Of a stretch of DNA of 12,620 nt, positions 6,390-11,703 are shown one piece after another (the first letter of the stretch is position 1; each line of letters starts with the position of its first letter). This stretch comes from G001797105 sp964528155 (GTDB taxonomy: Bacteria; Chloroflexota; Anaerolineae; Anaerolineales; E44-bin32). Location: positions 1 to 12,620 of the forward strand of contig CAZGRL010000104.1 in assembly GCA_964528155.1 (NCBI GenBank), read 5' to 3'. Below the pieces are notes generated by a model. It was not told the DNA's origin and did not search any database. It saw only the letters and a program-made list of their open reading frames with translations. Both the position numbers and the translations under genes were made by a program.

Positions 6390-7071
6390 GGTCAGACATC
6401 CATTCTGGGTGATCGGGATCGACCTCGCTCTGCTCAACGCCGGGATCGTGATGGTGAACAACAAGAGTGATGTCGTGTTTCACGGCACGGTGCATGTTGG
6501 CAGCCAGGAGGATGAGATCGGGAGGATGATGCGCTCGAGGAGCTGGGTCGAACAGGCCGCCCACCAACTCCGCGGGGCCATCCGGATGGCGCAGGCCGGT
6601 AGCGCTGACTCTGCCTTCATCTACCTCGTCTATGAGAGCCGGCCTTTCCTCTCCGGAAAGCACAAAGAGCGCCGGCAGTCGATCCAGTCGGTGCTCTCCT
6701 TCGGCAAGGCTCTGGCCCTGCTGCGCGTCGCGATGGCGCAGGCCATCGAAGCGACGAGCGGCGGCGGGTCACTGAGAATCGGAGCTGTCCCGCCGGAGTG
6801 GTGGCAGCTGAGGCTGATCGGAAACGCGCCTCACCTCGGTGCGGCCTTGTTGGACGAGGCCGAGAACCGCCTCGCCCGGGCAAAGACACCTAGGACCGAG
6901 CGCCGGAGGAAGGGTAAGGTGCTGGCGGCCGTGTACCTGCGTACGGGCGCCTGGCTTGAGGACGACCACCAGGGGGACGCGGCCGGCATCGCCATCAGCG
7001 TGGCAGACCATCTCTCGATGTACGGGCCCGAAGGCTGGGAGACTGTCGTCGATGATCGGTTTCGCTGGTAG
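6379..7071 (+). CDS. RuvC-like (RNase H fold) nuclease, Holliday-junction resolvase type
   Basis: The 230-residue product shows the three acidic motifs of the RuvC fold in order. Strand 1 is FWVIGIDLALLNAGIVMV with D15. A strand-4-like IYLVYESRPF carries E86. A C-terminal HQGDAAGIAISVADHL (197-212) aligns with the family's D/HxxDAxxIA helix, with H197 and D200 in the two metal positions. Thermus RuvC also has His at the first of these. A basic patch (KTPRTERRRKGK, 169-180) could bind DNA. The expected reaction is Mg2+-dependent cleavage of branched DNA; substrate and partners are unknown. Start: ATG 6379 lies nine residues before strand 1 and overlaps the preceding gene by 11 nt. ATG 6313 is the alternative, but neither has a good ribosome site, so coupling is likely. 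The sequence is far from housekeeping RuvC and more like mobile or phage versions. It ends in TAG. Confidence 0.78.
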   Translation: MPHEVRHPFWVIGIDLALLNAGIVMVNNKSDVVFHGTVHVGSQEDEIGRMMRSRSWVEQAAHQLRGAIRMAQAGSADSAFIYLVYESRPFLSGKHKERRQSIQSVLSFGKALALLRVAMAQAIEATSGGGSLRIGAVPPEWWQLRLIGNAPHLGAALLDEAENRLARAKTPRTERRRKGKVLAAVYLRTGAWLEDDHQGDAAGIAISVADHLSMYGPEGWETVVDDRFRW

Positions 7072-7110
7072 GTGCATGGGAAAATGGGCAGGAATGGGGC
7101 GTGGGGGCCA

Positions 7111-7139
7111 TTCACTTCGGGGACCAGATGCCGTATAAT
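7111..7139 (+). promoter_or_regulatory. Promoter of the first VapBC-type operon
   Basis: TTCACT (7111-7116, 4 of 6 to TTGACA) and a perfect TATAAT (7134-7139) are separated by 17 nt. They lie 49 nt before the antitoxin ATG at 7189 and after the nuclease stop at 7071. Spacing and position make this one of the best promoter calls in the window. Confidence 0.65.
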
Positions 7140-7155
7140 ACACGGACCAAGTGTA
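7139..7155. promoter_or_regulatory. Candidate autoregulatory operator of VapBC pair 1
   Basis: TACAC-ggaccaa-GTGTA is a dyad with perfect 5-bp arms. It begins in the last base of the -10 box and covers the transcription start. Ribbon-helix-helix antitoxins commonly repress their own operon from such sites, and the position here is ideal. Binding itself is an inference. Confidence 0.45.
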
Positions 7156-7188
7156 CGGCAATCGGGCCGGGGCGATCGGGAGCAACAA

Positions 7189-7431
7189 ATGGCCGAGAAG
7201 CGAAAACTCACCGTGCGAGTGGATGAGGAGTGGATCGAACCCGCGAAAGAATATGCGCAGAATCACAACACCTCTCTGTCGAGGCTGATTTCTGAATTCC
7301 TCAAGACCATAGCGAAGGCGAGGAAAGGCTCGGACAGGGGGCCCGTGCTGAGGCGCCTGGCTGGCATACTGCCTTCCGGCGTCTCGAGGGAGGAACACCG
7401 GGAGAACCTCGCAGAGAAACACGGGAGCTAG
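7189..7431 (+). CDS. Antitoxin, DUF6364/VapB-like ribbon-helix-helix protein
   Basis: An 80-residue antitoxin for the PIN toxin encoded next. The N-terminal strand KLTVRVDEEWIEPAKEYAQN and the helix TSLSRLISEFLKTI (about 28-41) make a ribbon-helix-helix DNA-binding fold. The tail, LRRLAGILPSGVSREEHREN, is of the kind that wraps around and blocks the toxin in DUF6364-type antitoxins. Start: GGGAG (7178-7182) is 6 nt before ATG 7189. The frame is open back to 7072, but a promoter lies within that part, so the longer version is rejected. Its stop is followed after a single base by the toxin ATG. The dyad at 7139-7155 is its probable operator. The family assignment is by sequence pattern and is strong. 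Confidence 0.88.
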   Translation: MAEKRKLTVRVDEEWIEPAKEYAQNHNTSLSRLISEFLKTIAKARKGSDRGPVLRRLAGILPSGVSREEHRENLAEKHGS

Positions 7432-7432
7432 G

Positions 7433-7858
7433 ATGCTCGTCCTCCTGGACGTGAACGTCATCCTCGACGTGCTGGGCCGCCGGGAACCGCACTATGAGGC
7501 GGCGGCCGAACTGTGGTCGGCGATCGAGGCTGGCGAGGCGACAGGCCTGATCGCCGCGCATACGGTGACAACTCTCTACTACCTCCTGCAGCGGCATACG
7601 AATGCCCGGCAGGCCACAGCCGCGATTCGGGATCTCATGCGAGTCTTCTCCGTCGCGGCGGTCGATGAAGCCGTTCTATCGGAGGCACTTGGCCTGAAAT
7701 GGGAGGTTTTCGAGGATGCGGTGCAGATGGCAGCTGCAGCCAGGGCTGGTGCCGAGTACCTGATCACACGTAATCCGGGGGATTTCGAGGGCGGAACGGT
7801 GCCGGTTCTGGGGCCGGGCGAGTTCACCATCCTGCTCCGGGGAACCCGAGGGCCGTAG
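7433..7858 (+). CDS. PIN-domain ribonuclease toxin (VapC-like)
   Basis: A 141-residue PIN domain, a Mg2+-dependent single-strand RNase that usually cuts tRNA or rRNA when its antitoxin is degraded. The first acid is D6 in LLDVNVILDVL. The second helix region reads AAHTVTTLYYLLQR (41-54), where this subgroup has Thr instead of the Glu of classical VapC. The later acids are E94/D95 in WEVFEDAVQMAAA and D117 in LITRNPGDF. This pattern matches the COG5611-like PIN group. The ATG is 1 nt after the antitoxin stop, with GGGAG 5-6 nt upstream, so the two are co-translated. It appears complete and intact, and ends in TAG where the family normally ends. Its RNA target cannot be read from sequence. Confidence 0.9.
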   Translation: MLVLLDVNVILDVLGRREPHYEAAAELWSAIEAGEATGLIAAHTVTTLYYLLQRHTNARQATAAIRDLMRVFSVAAVDEAVLSEALGLKWEVFEDAVQMAAAARAGAEYLITRNPGDFEGGTVPVLGPGEFTILLRGTRGP

Positions 7859-7869
7859 GTTCGGGCCGG

Positions 7870-7894
7870 CACAACAGAAATGTTGTGTTATGCT
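7870..7894 (+). promoter_or_regulatory. Palindromic operator and extended -10 of the XRE-family gene
   Basis: CACAACA-gaaa-TGTTGTG (7870-7887) is a perfect 7-bp-armed inverted repeat. It runs directly into TGTTATGCT, an extended -10 (TG at 7886-7887 and TATGCT at 7889-7894). A repressor on the repeat would occlude the promoter. Because the -10 covers the ATG at 7890, transcripts would start near 7901, which supports ATG 7929 as the true start of the gene. Confidence 0.55.
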
Positions 7895-7928
7895 GAAGGC
7901 TGAGGAGCTAGCCTTGGCTTCTGGAGAG

Positions 7929-8375
7929 ATGATCACCAACGAGAGGCAGTATCGGGTCACCAAGTCCCAGCTCAAGAGGCTGGAAAAGTCTCTCCCTGGG
8001 AATGGGGCGTCCAGGGGGAAACTGGACCCTCGCCTTCGCGCCGCGGTCTGGGACGGACTTCAATCGCAGATCGACGAGCTTCAGGAGCAGATCGCCGAGT
8101 ACGAGCGCCTGAAGGAGTCATCGGTCTCAGACCTGAAGCTCGGAGCGCTGGATGAATTGCCAGCGGTGCTGGTGAAGGCCCGGGTCGCGCAAGGGATGAC
8201 CCAGAAGGATCTGGCGCGCCGCCTCGGGATGAAGGAGCAGCAGATCCAGCGGTACGAGACCACACGGTACCGATCGGCCAGCTTCAAGAGGATCATACAG
8301 ATAGCAGACGCGCTTGGCATCGAGTTGCAGCGCCCCACTCGCATACAACGAGCGACCAGAGCGAGGCGAGGCTGA
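7929..8375 (+). CDS. XRE/HigA-like helix-turn-helix antitoxin-type regulator
   Basis: A 148-residue cytoplasmic DNA-binding protein. It begins ITNERQYRVTKSQLKRLEKS, the N-terminal signature of a widespread HigA-like group. Next comes a charged helix or coiled coil (about 43-64, LQSQIDELQEQIAEYERLKE). An XRE-type HTH occupies about 78-133 (LVKARVAQGMTQKDLARRLG with recognition helix KEQQIQRYE). I start at 7929 because the family begins with MITNERQY and because the promoter overlaps the ATG at 7890; GGAG is rather close to this start. The palindrome at 7870-7887 is its likely binding site. No toxin partner is apparent on either side. A short ORF begins 2 nt after its stop (8377-8520, 47 codons, MRRLGRQPIMLVPMIS), which could be a truncated partner, otherwise unrecognised. 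Confidence 0.88.
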   Translation: MITNERQYRVTKSQLKRLEKSLPGNGASRGKLDPRLRAAVWDGLQSQIDELQEQIAEYERLKESSVSDLKLGALDELPAVLVKARVAQGMTQKDLARRLGMKEQQIQRYETTRYRSASFKRIIQIADALGIELQRPTRIQRATRARRG

Positions 8376-8516
8376 CATGAGGCGCCTGGGCCGCCAGCCG
8401 ATCATGCTTGTGCCAATGATCTCGGCGACTTTCCCCCAAGGGAAAGACCGACGCTTGAAGCGCTCCCCCTGCAGATGGGCTGTGGATGGCCGCCGTCGAA
8501 GGCCTGGGCGTCATGG

Positions 8517-8826
8517 ATGAACTGGATGGGTACAATTCCCTACCCACTGTGCATTCCAAACGGTCAGGTTGAGTTGGCGGAAATCGGGAGCCGGGCGGAA
8601 CGGAGCGACAAGACGGCTGCCCTGCGACAGCTACTCCATGCTGGCGCTGAAGAATGCGGGTTGAGCCTCATTGCCGAAGTACACGTATCCGCGTAGAAGG
8701 TCTCCAAGTTGCTGGACATCAGGACGCGCGATTTTCAGCGTCTAGCGCAGGAGCTTGGGATCCAAACTCGGCGGCACCCTTCAGCAGCACGCAAGTGCCC
8801 TGGAGGTGGCCCAAGACCTCAACTAA
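8517..8826 (+). pseudogene. Decayed UPF0175-family antitoxin (amber codon plus 1-nt insertion)
   Basis: The frame from ATG 8517 (or 8526) reads TIPYPLCIPNGQVELAEI and then RSDKTAALRQLLHAGAEECG, the hallmark of UPF0175 antitoxins. It stops at TAG 8694-8696, exactly where the family continues. Past the TAG the same frame continues the family helix-turn-helix-like end: KVSKLLDIRTRDFQRLAQELGIQ. At 8764-8766 one extra A in CAAA shifts the frame. Reading from 8767 in the new frame gives LGGTLQQHASALEVAQDLN and a TAA at 8824-8826, which fits the usual family tail. The gene therefore has two independent lesions while the rest remains readable, so decay is recent. UPF0175 proteins usually sit beside a DUF3368-type PIN toxin; none is present here. 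Confidence 0.82.
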
Positions 8827-8892
8827 GGACTGCCGACGACGCCGCGTTACCAATGGCCGTTGCGCAAGCCCCCAGGCAAAGGATCAGAGACG

Positions 8893-9207
8893 ATGGCCCT
8901 GAAGATCAAGATCGCGAGCGCAGACCTTGTCGATTTCTGCAAGCACTGGAAGGTGACGAAGCTTGCCGTATTCGGCTCGGCGCTCCGCGATGATTTCAGT
9001 CCCGAGAGCGATGTTGACGTCCTGGTCGACTTTACCCCTGGAGCACAGTGGAGCCTCTTCGATCTGGTCAGCATGCAGGATGAACTGCAGAGACTGTTCG
9101 GAAGGGAAGTGAATCTATGCGAGCGGTCTGCCATCGAACGGAGCGAGAACTATATCCGCCGACGGAACATCCTGGCCAACACGGAAGTCCTTTATGAAGC
9201 GCGATGA
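8893..9207 (+). CDS. mntA: MntA-like minimal nucleotidyltransferase antitoxin
   Basis: A 104-residue polymerase-beta-fold nucleotidyltransferase. Studied MntA proteins neutralise the HEPN toxin HepT by AMPylating a tyrosine beside its catalytic motif. The signature GSx10DxD is complete: G28-S29 in AVFGSALRDDF, then D40-V-D42. The third acidic position, usually VDLV, reads REVNLCE with N74, so metal binding or activity may differ. The tail RSENYIRRRNILANTEVLYEA is typical. AAAGGA (8876-8881) lies about 11 nt before ATG 8893; the longer open frame from 8860 is rejected because the family starts here. The last 14 nt overlap the HepT gene, which confirms the pair. Confidence 0.93.
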   Translation: MALKIKIASADLVDFCKHWKVTKLAVFGSALRDDFSPESDVDVLVDFTPGAQWSLFDLVSMQDELQRLFGREVNLCERSAIERSENYIRRRNILANTEVLYEAR

Positions 9208-9538
9208 TGCCTACCTGTTGGACATCCTGATTGCGGCCCGCAAGGCCATCGGCTTTCTTCAGGGTATCTCCCGGACGCAATTCGAAGGGAGCGAGCTTCA
9301 CCAGGCCGCCGTAATCCGGCCCCTCGAGATCATCGGAGAGGCGGCGGGACGCGTGTCCGAGGAGACAAGGCAATCCCATCCGGAAATCCCGTGGCAGCAG
9401 ATGATCGGGATGCGGAACCGCTTGATCCACGAGTACTTCCGCATTGATGTTGAGGCTGTGTGGGATACGGTCCACAAGGACCTCCCCGAATTGATCACCC
9501 TCATTGAACCCCTGATCCCACCGGAGAGCGAGGTGTAG
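9194..9538 (+). CDS. hepT: HepT-like HEPN ribonuclease toxin
   Basis: A 114-residue all-helical HEPN (DUF86) toxin that cleaves RNA; studied members cut tRNA. The catalytic Rx4H motif is R74-N-R-L-I-H79, followed by E80-Y81, giving the Rx4HxY form whose Tyr is the AMPylation target of MntA. Other family marks are RDDAYLLDILIAARKAI at the start, AVIRPLEIIGEAAGRVSEE (39-57) and the end TLIEPLIPPE. GGAAG (9183-9187) is 6 nt before ATG 9194, inside the antitoxin gene, with a 14-nt overlap. Toxin second and antitoxin first is the usual order. The protein looks complete and active, so this module is likely functional. It ends in TAG at the usual family length. Confidence 0.95.
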   Translation: MKRDDAYLLDILIAARKAIGFLQGISRTQFEGSELHQAAVIRPLEIIGEAAGRVSEETRQSHPEIPWQQMIGMRNRLIHEYFRIDVEAVWDTVHKDLPELITLIEPLIPPESEV

Positions 9539-9616
9539 GCTGGAGCATGCTTCGACTCGACGGGCGTCCTGCAGCGAAGCCCATCTTCCGCCTCGGAAGC
9601 GGAATCGAGTACATCG

Positions 9617-9928
9617 ATGAGCCATTGCAGATTCTCAGAAGGCGATGTCTACATGTATCCCTCGCTCGAGGGCATCGAATGCTGCGCGTGCCGCCTCGCT
9701 CCTCTGGTCAAGACCATTTTCACCGAAGGCGGCCATGCGCCGCTGTTTGGTTACGTCGAGCCATGCGACTGCGGCGGCGAGGGCTGCGAGAAGTGCATGA
9801 TGCACGGCAGCCTAACCTTCCAGACCGAGGAAGAAGCGCTCGCGCACTTGCTCAAGCACAGGGAAGCAGGCCACGTCGTCCCGCAACACGCAGTTGACAG
9901 GCTGCAGGAGGAAATCAGCAGCGCGTGA
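9617..9928 (+). CDS. Phage-like Cys/His-rich small protein
   Basis: A 103-residue protein opening HCRFSEGDVYMYPSLEGIECCACRL, which resembles small uncharacterised proteins common in phages and prophages of high-GC bacteria. Possible zinc ligands fall in two groups: C4, C22, C23 and C25, then C50-x-C52 and C57-x2-C60 with H63. The C-terminal segment EEALAHLLKHREAGHVVPQ contains H77 and H81 in a helix and also matches that phage family. A role as a zinc-binding adaptor or DNA-binding protein would fit, but there is no direct evidence. ATG 9617 has only a weak GAG about 7 nt upstream. The gene lies between two toxin-antitoxin modules and seems to be a stray phage gene. A 6-bp inverted repeat (CTTCCG-cct-CGGAAG) is at 9585-9599. 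Confidence 0.75.
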   Translation: MSHCRFSEGDVYMYPSLEGIECCACRLAPLVKTIFTEGGHAPLFGYVEPCDCGGEGCEKCMMHGSLTFQTEEEALAHLLKHREAGHVVPQHAVDRLQEEISSA

Positions 9929-10032
9929 GGGCCAGACCCGACCATCACCTCGCCCTAGGGCAAGATGGAACCGATTGCAGTGCCAGGATTACATATGGAC
10001 TCAAACATGCTTCTCAGAACAAGGAAGCCGGC

Positions 10033-10260
10033 ATGCACAGGATGACACGCTCGCAAGCCAAAGCCTTTCGCGACCGTTGGCAGGCTGTTGCCGCCGTCGA
10101 GGCGGAGGAGCGCAGGGGCACCTCGCTTCGGCAAAGATGGGTGCAGATGAATGCTTTACGGGGCCTGATGGTTGGCCTGAAGTTATCACCACCCTCGGAT
10201 GGCGATCAGGAGAAGATCGTCTGGGAGCGCTGGGCGAGGCTGAAGGACCTCACGGAATGA
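10033..10260 (+). CDS. Small helical protein paired with a nucleotidyltransferase
   Basis: ATG 10033 follows AAGGAA (10021-10026) at 7 nt; the in-frame ATG 10042 lacks a usable site. The 75 residues are charged and helical (TRSQAKAFRDRWQAVAAVE, then SLRQRWVQMNALRGLMVG, ending WERWARLKDLTE). The stop overlaps the next start as ATGA, so the two are translated together. From memory, small proteins of this look occur directly before AbiEii-like nucleotidyltransferases in diverse bacteria, but I know of no characterised function. As the first gene of a two-gene module in a toxin-antitoxin island it is a candidate antitoxin or partner subunit. That role is inferred from layout only. Confidence 0.78.
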   Translation: MHRMTRSQAKAFRDRWQAVAAVEAEERRGTSLRQRWVQMNALRGLMVGLKLSPPSDGDQEKIVWERWARLKDLTE

Positions 10261-10835
10261 ACCCATCCCGAGAGGTCACGCCTTTCCTGGCCCCCCTCGC
10301 GGCGGTACAACGTGTCCTGGCCCACTTCGGCGACCAGGGCATGATCATCGGTGGCATCGCGTCCAGCCTGCTGGGAAACCCCCGCCTGACGGCAGATGTG
10401 GACGCGGTGATTCTCCTACCAACGGAGAAGGTACCTGAGTTGATCTCGGCCGCGGAGCAAGAGGGCCTGGCTCCGCGGCTCGAGGACGCGGAGGGATTCG
10501 CCCGCCGCCACCGGGTCCTGCTGCTGCGTCATTCGGAGAGCAGCATCAATGTGGACCTCACTCTCGGCACGCTCCCGTTCGAAGTTGAGGCTGTACATCG
10601 AAGCCGCGTGCATCAGATCGACGGATTGTCTCTCCGTCTGCCAACCCCGGAAGACCTCATCGTCTTCAAGGCCGTAGCCCACAGACCACAGGATCTGTTG
10701 GACATCCAGGCGCTCATCCATGCCAACCCGAACCTGGACCGGGCGCAAATCGAGCGCTGGGTTGGTGAGTTCGCCCGAGCGCTCGACATGCCGGAGCTCT
10801 GGAACGACATCGCCGATTGGATCCGCGAAGTCTAG
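10257..10835 (+). CDS. AbiEii-like nucleotidyltransferase (polymerase-beta superfamily)
   Basis: A 192-residue protein with the order of motifs seen in AbiEii-type and related nucleotidyltransferases. G32-G33 lie in MIIGGIASSLLGNPR. T45-A-D47-V-D49 is the DxD metal site. A later strand, SSINVDLTLG, has D100 as the third acid. The C-terminal EDLIVFKAVAHRPQDLLDIQAL (132-153) carries K138, H142-R143-P144 and D147, the conserved substrate-side motif. All catalytic positions are present, so transferase activity (for example adding nucleotides to RNA or protein) is plausible. ATG 10257 overlaps the preceding stop, and AAGGA (10243-10247) is 9 nt upstream; the longer frame from 9894 is a chance extension. 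In related AbiE systems the transferase is the toxin and the other gene a transcriptional antitoxin, but here the partner is not AbiEi-like. Confidence 0.88.
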   Translation: MNPSREVTPFLAPLAAVQRVLAHFGDQGMIIGGIASSLLGNPRLTADVDAVILLPTEKVPELISAAEQEGLAPRLEDAEGFARRHRVLLLRHSESSINVDLTLGTLPFEVEAVHRSRVHQIDGLSLRLPTPEDLIVFKAVAHRPQDLLDIQALIHANPNLDRAQIERWVGEFARALDMPELWNDIADWIREV

Positions 10836-10954
10836 GGCCTGTGTTTCAGCCAAGAGAGTAATCAGGCTGAGTCGGCGCGAGCTCAGGAGCTTAGAGCGCG
10901 GTTAGGAACCGGAACGCCCTTTTCACCGCTTGATCCAAGTTCCTCAAGCTATCA

Positions 10955-11158
10955 TCACGCAACCGAGGTCCGCTGAGAGATAGCGGACTGCTCCCCCCCA
11001 CCCCGAGCGCCAGGGTCCAAACCAGATCCTGGGCTTCCAGCTTTCCTGAAGAACACAACGTCCTGGATGTTCAGGCCCCACCGATGCGCCATGAAGGCCG
11101 CCCCTTGGATTGCGGCCCGGCTTCCGCGTGGCAGGCTGAGAGCTGACCAGGGCCTCAT
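10955..11158 (-). CDS. Possible small hypothetical protein on the minus strand
   Basis: ATG at 11158-11156 has a ribosome-like GGGAGAGG (complement of 11165-11172) 6 nt upstream and runs 67 codons to TGA. The middle reads like a real protein: RAAIQGAAFMAHRWGLNIQD then VVFFRKAGS. The end is Gly/Ser-rich. Third positions lean to G or C. No family is recognised, and the 3' end overlaps an inverted repeat at 10968-10988. Opposite orientation to all neighbours lowers confidence. If it is not real, 10836-11344 is a 0.5-kb gap without genes. Confidence 0.3.
   Translation of the reverse strand: MRPWSALSLPRGSRAAIQGAAFMAHRWGLNIQDVVFFRKAGSPGSGLDPGARGGGEQSAISQRTSVA
10968..10988. repeat. Perfect 7-bp inverted repeat
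   Basis: GTCCGCT (10968-10974) and AGCGGAC (10982-10988) are exact complements around a 7-nt loop (gagagat). A C-tract follows on the + strand, not a T-tract. It lies about 130 nt after the nucleotidyltransferase stop and overlaps the end of the possible minus-strand ORF, so it may act as a transcript end structure for either side. Confidence 0.4.
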
Positions 11159-11207
11159 AAGTCGCCTCTCCCATCCTCCCTGGGTCGAGGTTGTTTGATA
11201 CGGGAGG

Positions 11208-11250
11208 AGATCGCCGGCGCCGGCCGTGTCGCCCGGGGCGCCGGCGATTT
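11208..11250. repeat. Strong GC-rich inverted repeat (12-bp perfect arms)
   Basis: ATCGCCGGCGCC (11210-11221) and GGCGCCGGCGAT (11237-11248) are exact reverse complements with a 15-nt loop. One G-T and one A-T pair extend the stem to 11208 and 11250. It sits upstream of the + strand gene at 11345 and of the possible minus-strand gene ending its 5' side at 11158. A T-run of only three bases follows on the + strand. Terminator, leader structure or a repetitive extragenic palindrome are all possible. Confidence 0.55.
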
Positions 11251-11344
11251 GCATTCCAGGGCGGCGGTCCCAGGCCTGGCCTCCTCTCCGGCCGGCCAAT
11301 GTCGGGGCATCGCAGGAGAGAAGCCACCTTGAAGGGAGATGGCT

Positions 11345-11653
11345 ATGGCGATCCCGATTGCCCGAATGCAGGCCTGTGGCAGGTTCCACGTACCTGGAGT
11401 GCGGGAGTCTGTCACGGGCTACCACGTGCGAAACGCACTCAGTCTGCTGGATCCGATACAGAGGGTGACTGTCGAGGGCTACCTGAAGACCGGCTGCGAG
11501 GGGATGCCCCCACCCGCATCGACGCTCAAGGCGTTGCGGGATGCGATTCTTGAGACCATCCGGAATGCGAAGGCGGGCCGCCTACAAAGGCTAGGAGGCG
11601 GTGGTAGACGGCCGGTTGCGTTGGTGAACCTCATCCGCCACGAAAATGTGTGA
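11345..11653 (+). CDS. Small hypothetical protein upstream of VapBC pair 2
   Basis: AAGGGAG (11332-11338) is 6 nt before ATG 11345; the ATG at 11339 is too close to it. The 102-residue product begins AIPIARMQACGRFHVPG, continues with RNALSLLDPIQRVTVEGYLK, then a probable helix (TLKALRDAILETIRNAKAG) and a Gly/Arg-rich turn near the end. It is soluble and cytoplasmic by appearance. I do not recognise the family. Its last bases run into the presumed promoter of the antitoxin gene that starts at 11704, so it may be a separate unit or the leader gene of that operon. Confidence 0.5.
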   Translation: MAIPIARMQACGRFHVPGVRESVTGYHVRNALSLLDPIQRVTVEGYLKTGCEGMPPPASTLKALRDAILETIRNAKAGRLQRLGGGGRRPVALVNLIRHENV

Positions 11654-11663
11654 TACACTTAAT
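11648..11663 (+). promoter_or_regulatory. Possible operator and -10 region of VapBC pair 2
   Basis: GTGT-gat-ACAC (11648-11658) is a short dyad overlapping TACACT (11654-11659), a 4-of-6 match to TATAAT, about 45 nt before the antitoxin start. No clear -35 is seen. The TACAC half-site is the same as in the dyad of VapBC pair 1 (7139-7155). Confidence 0.3.
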
Positions 11664-11703
11664 CCTGTGGACATCTGGCGGAAGGCCACAAAGTGAGGCA
11701 CCC

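Noticed and set aside
7072..7431. A 119-residue frame beginning immediately after the RuvC-like stop, as a longer antitoxin or a nuclease-antitoxin fusion.
   Set aside because: The extra 39 codons contain the promoter and dyad and do not look like protein; GGAGC and the family start point to 7189.
6769..7461. A 230-codon minus-strand frame opposite the RuvC-like nuclease.
   Set aside because: The + strand has clear catalytic motifs; the minus frame is low-complexity antisense.
1483..8696. In-frame TAG codons at 1483, 1690 and 8694 as evidence of amber recoding (for example TAG read as Gln or pyrrolysine).
   Set aside because: TAG ends several intact families at their normal length here (PIN toxin 7858, HepT 9538, nucleotidyltransferase 10835), and the UPF0175 gene also has a frameshift, so decay is the simpler reading.
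9894..10256. Long N-terminal extension of the nucleotidyltransferase frame.
   Set aside because: It overlaps the small helical gene in another frame and has no family similarity; the motifs begin after ATG 10257, which has a ribosome site and an ATGA overlap.
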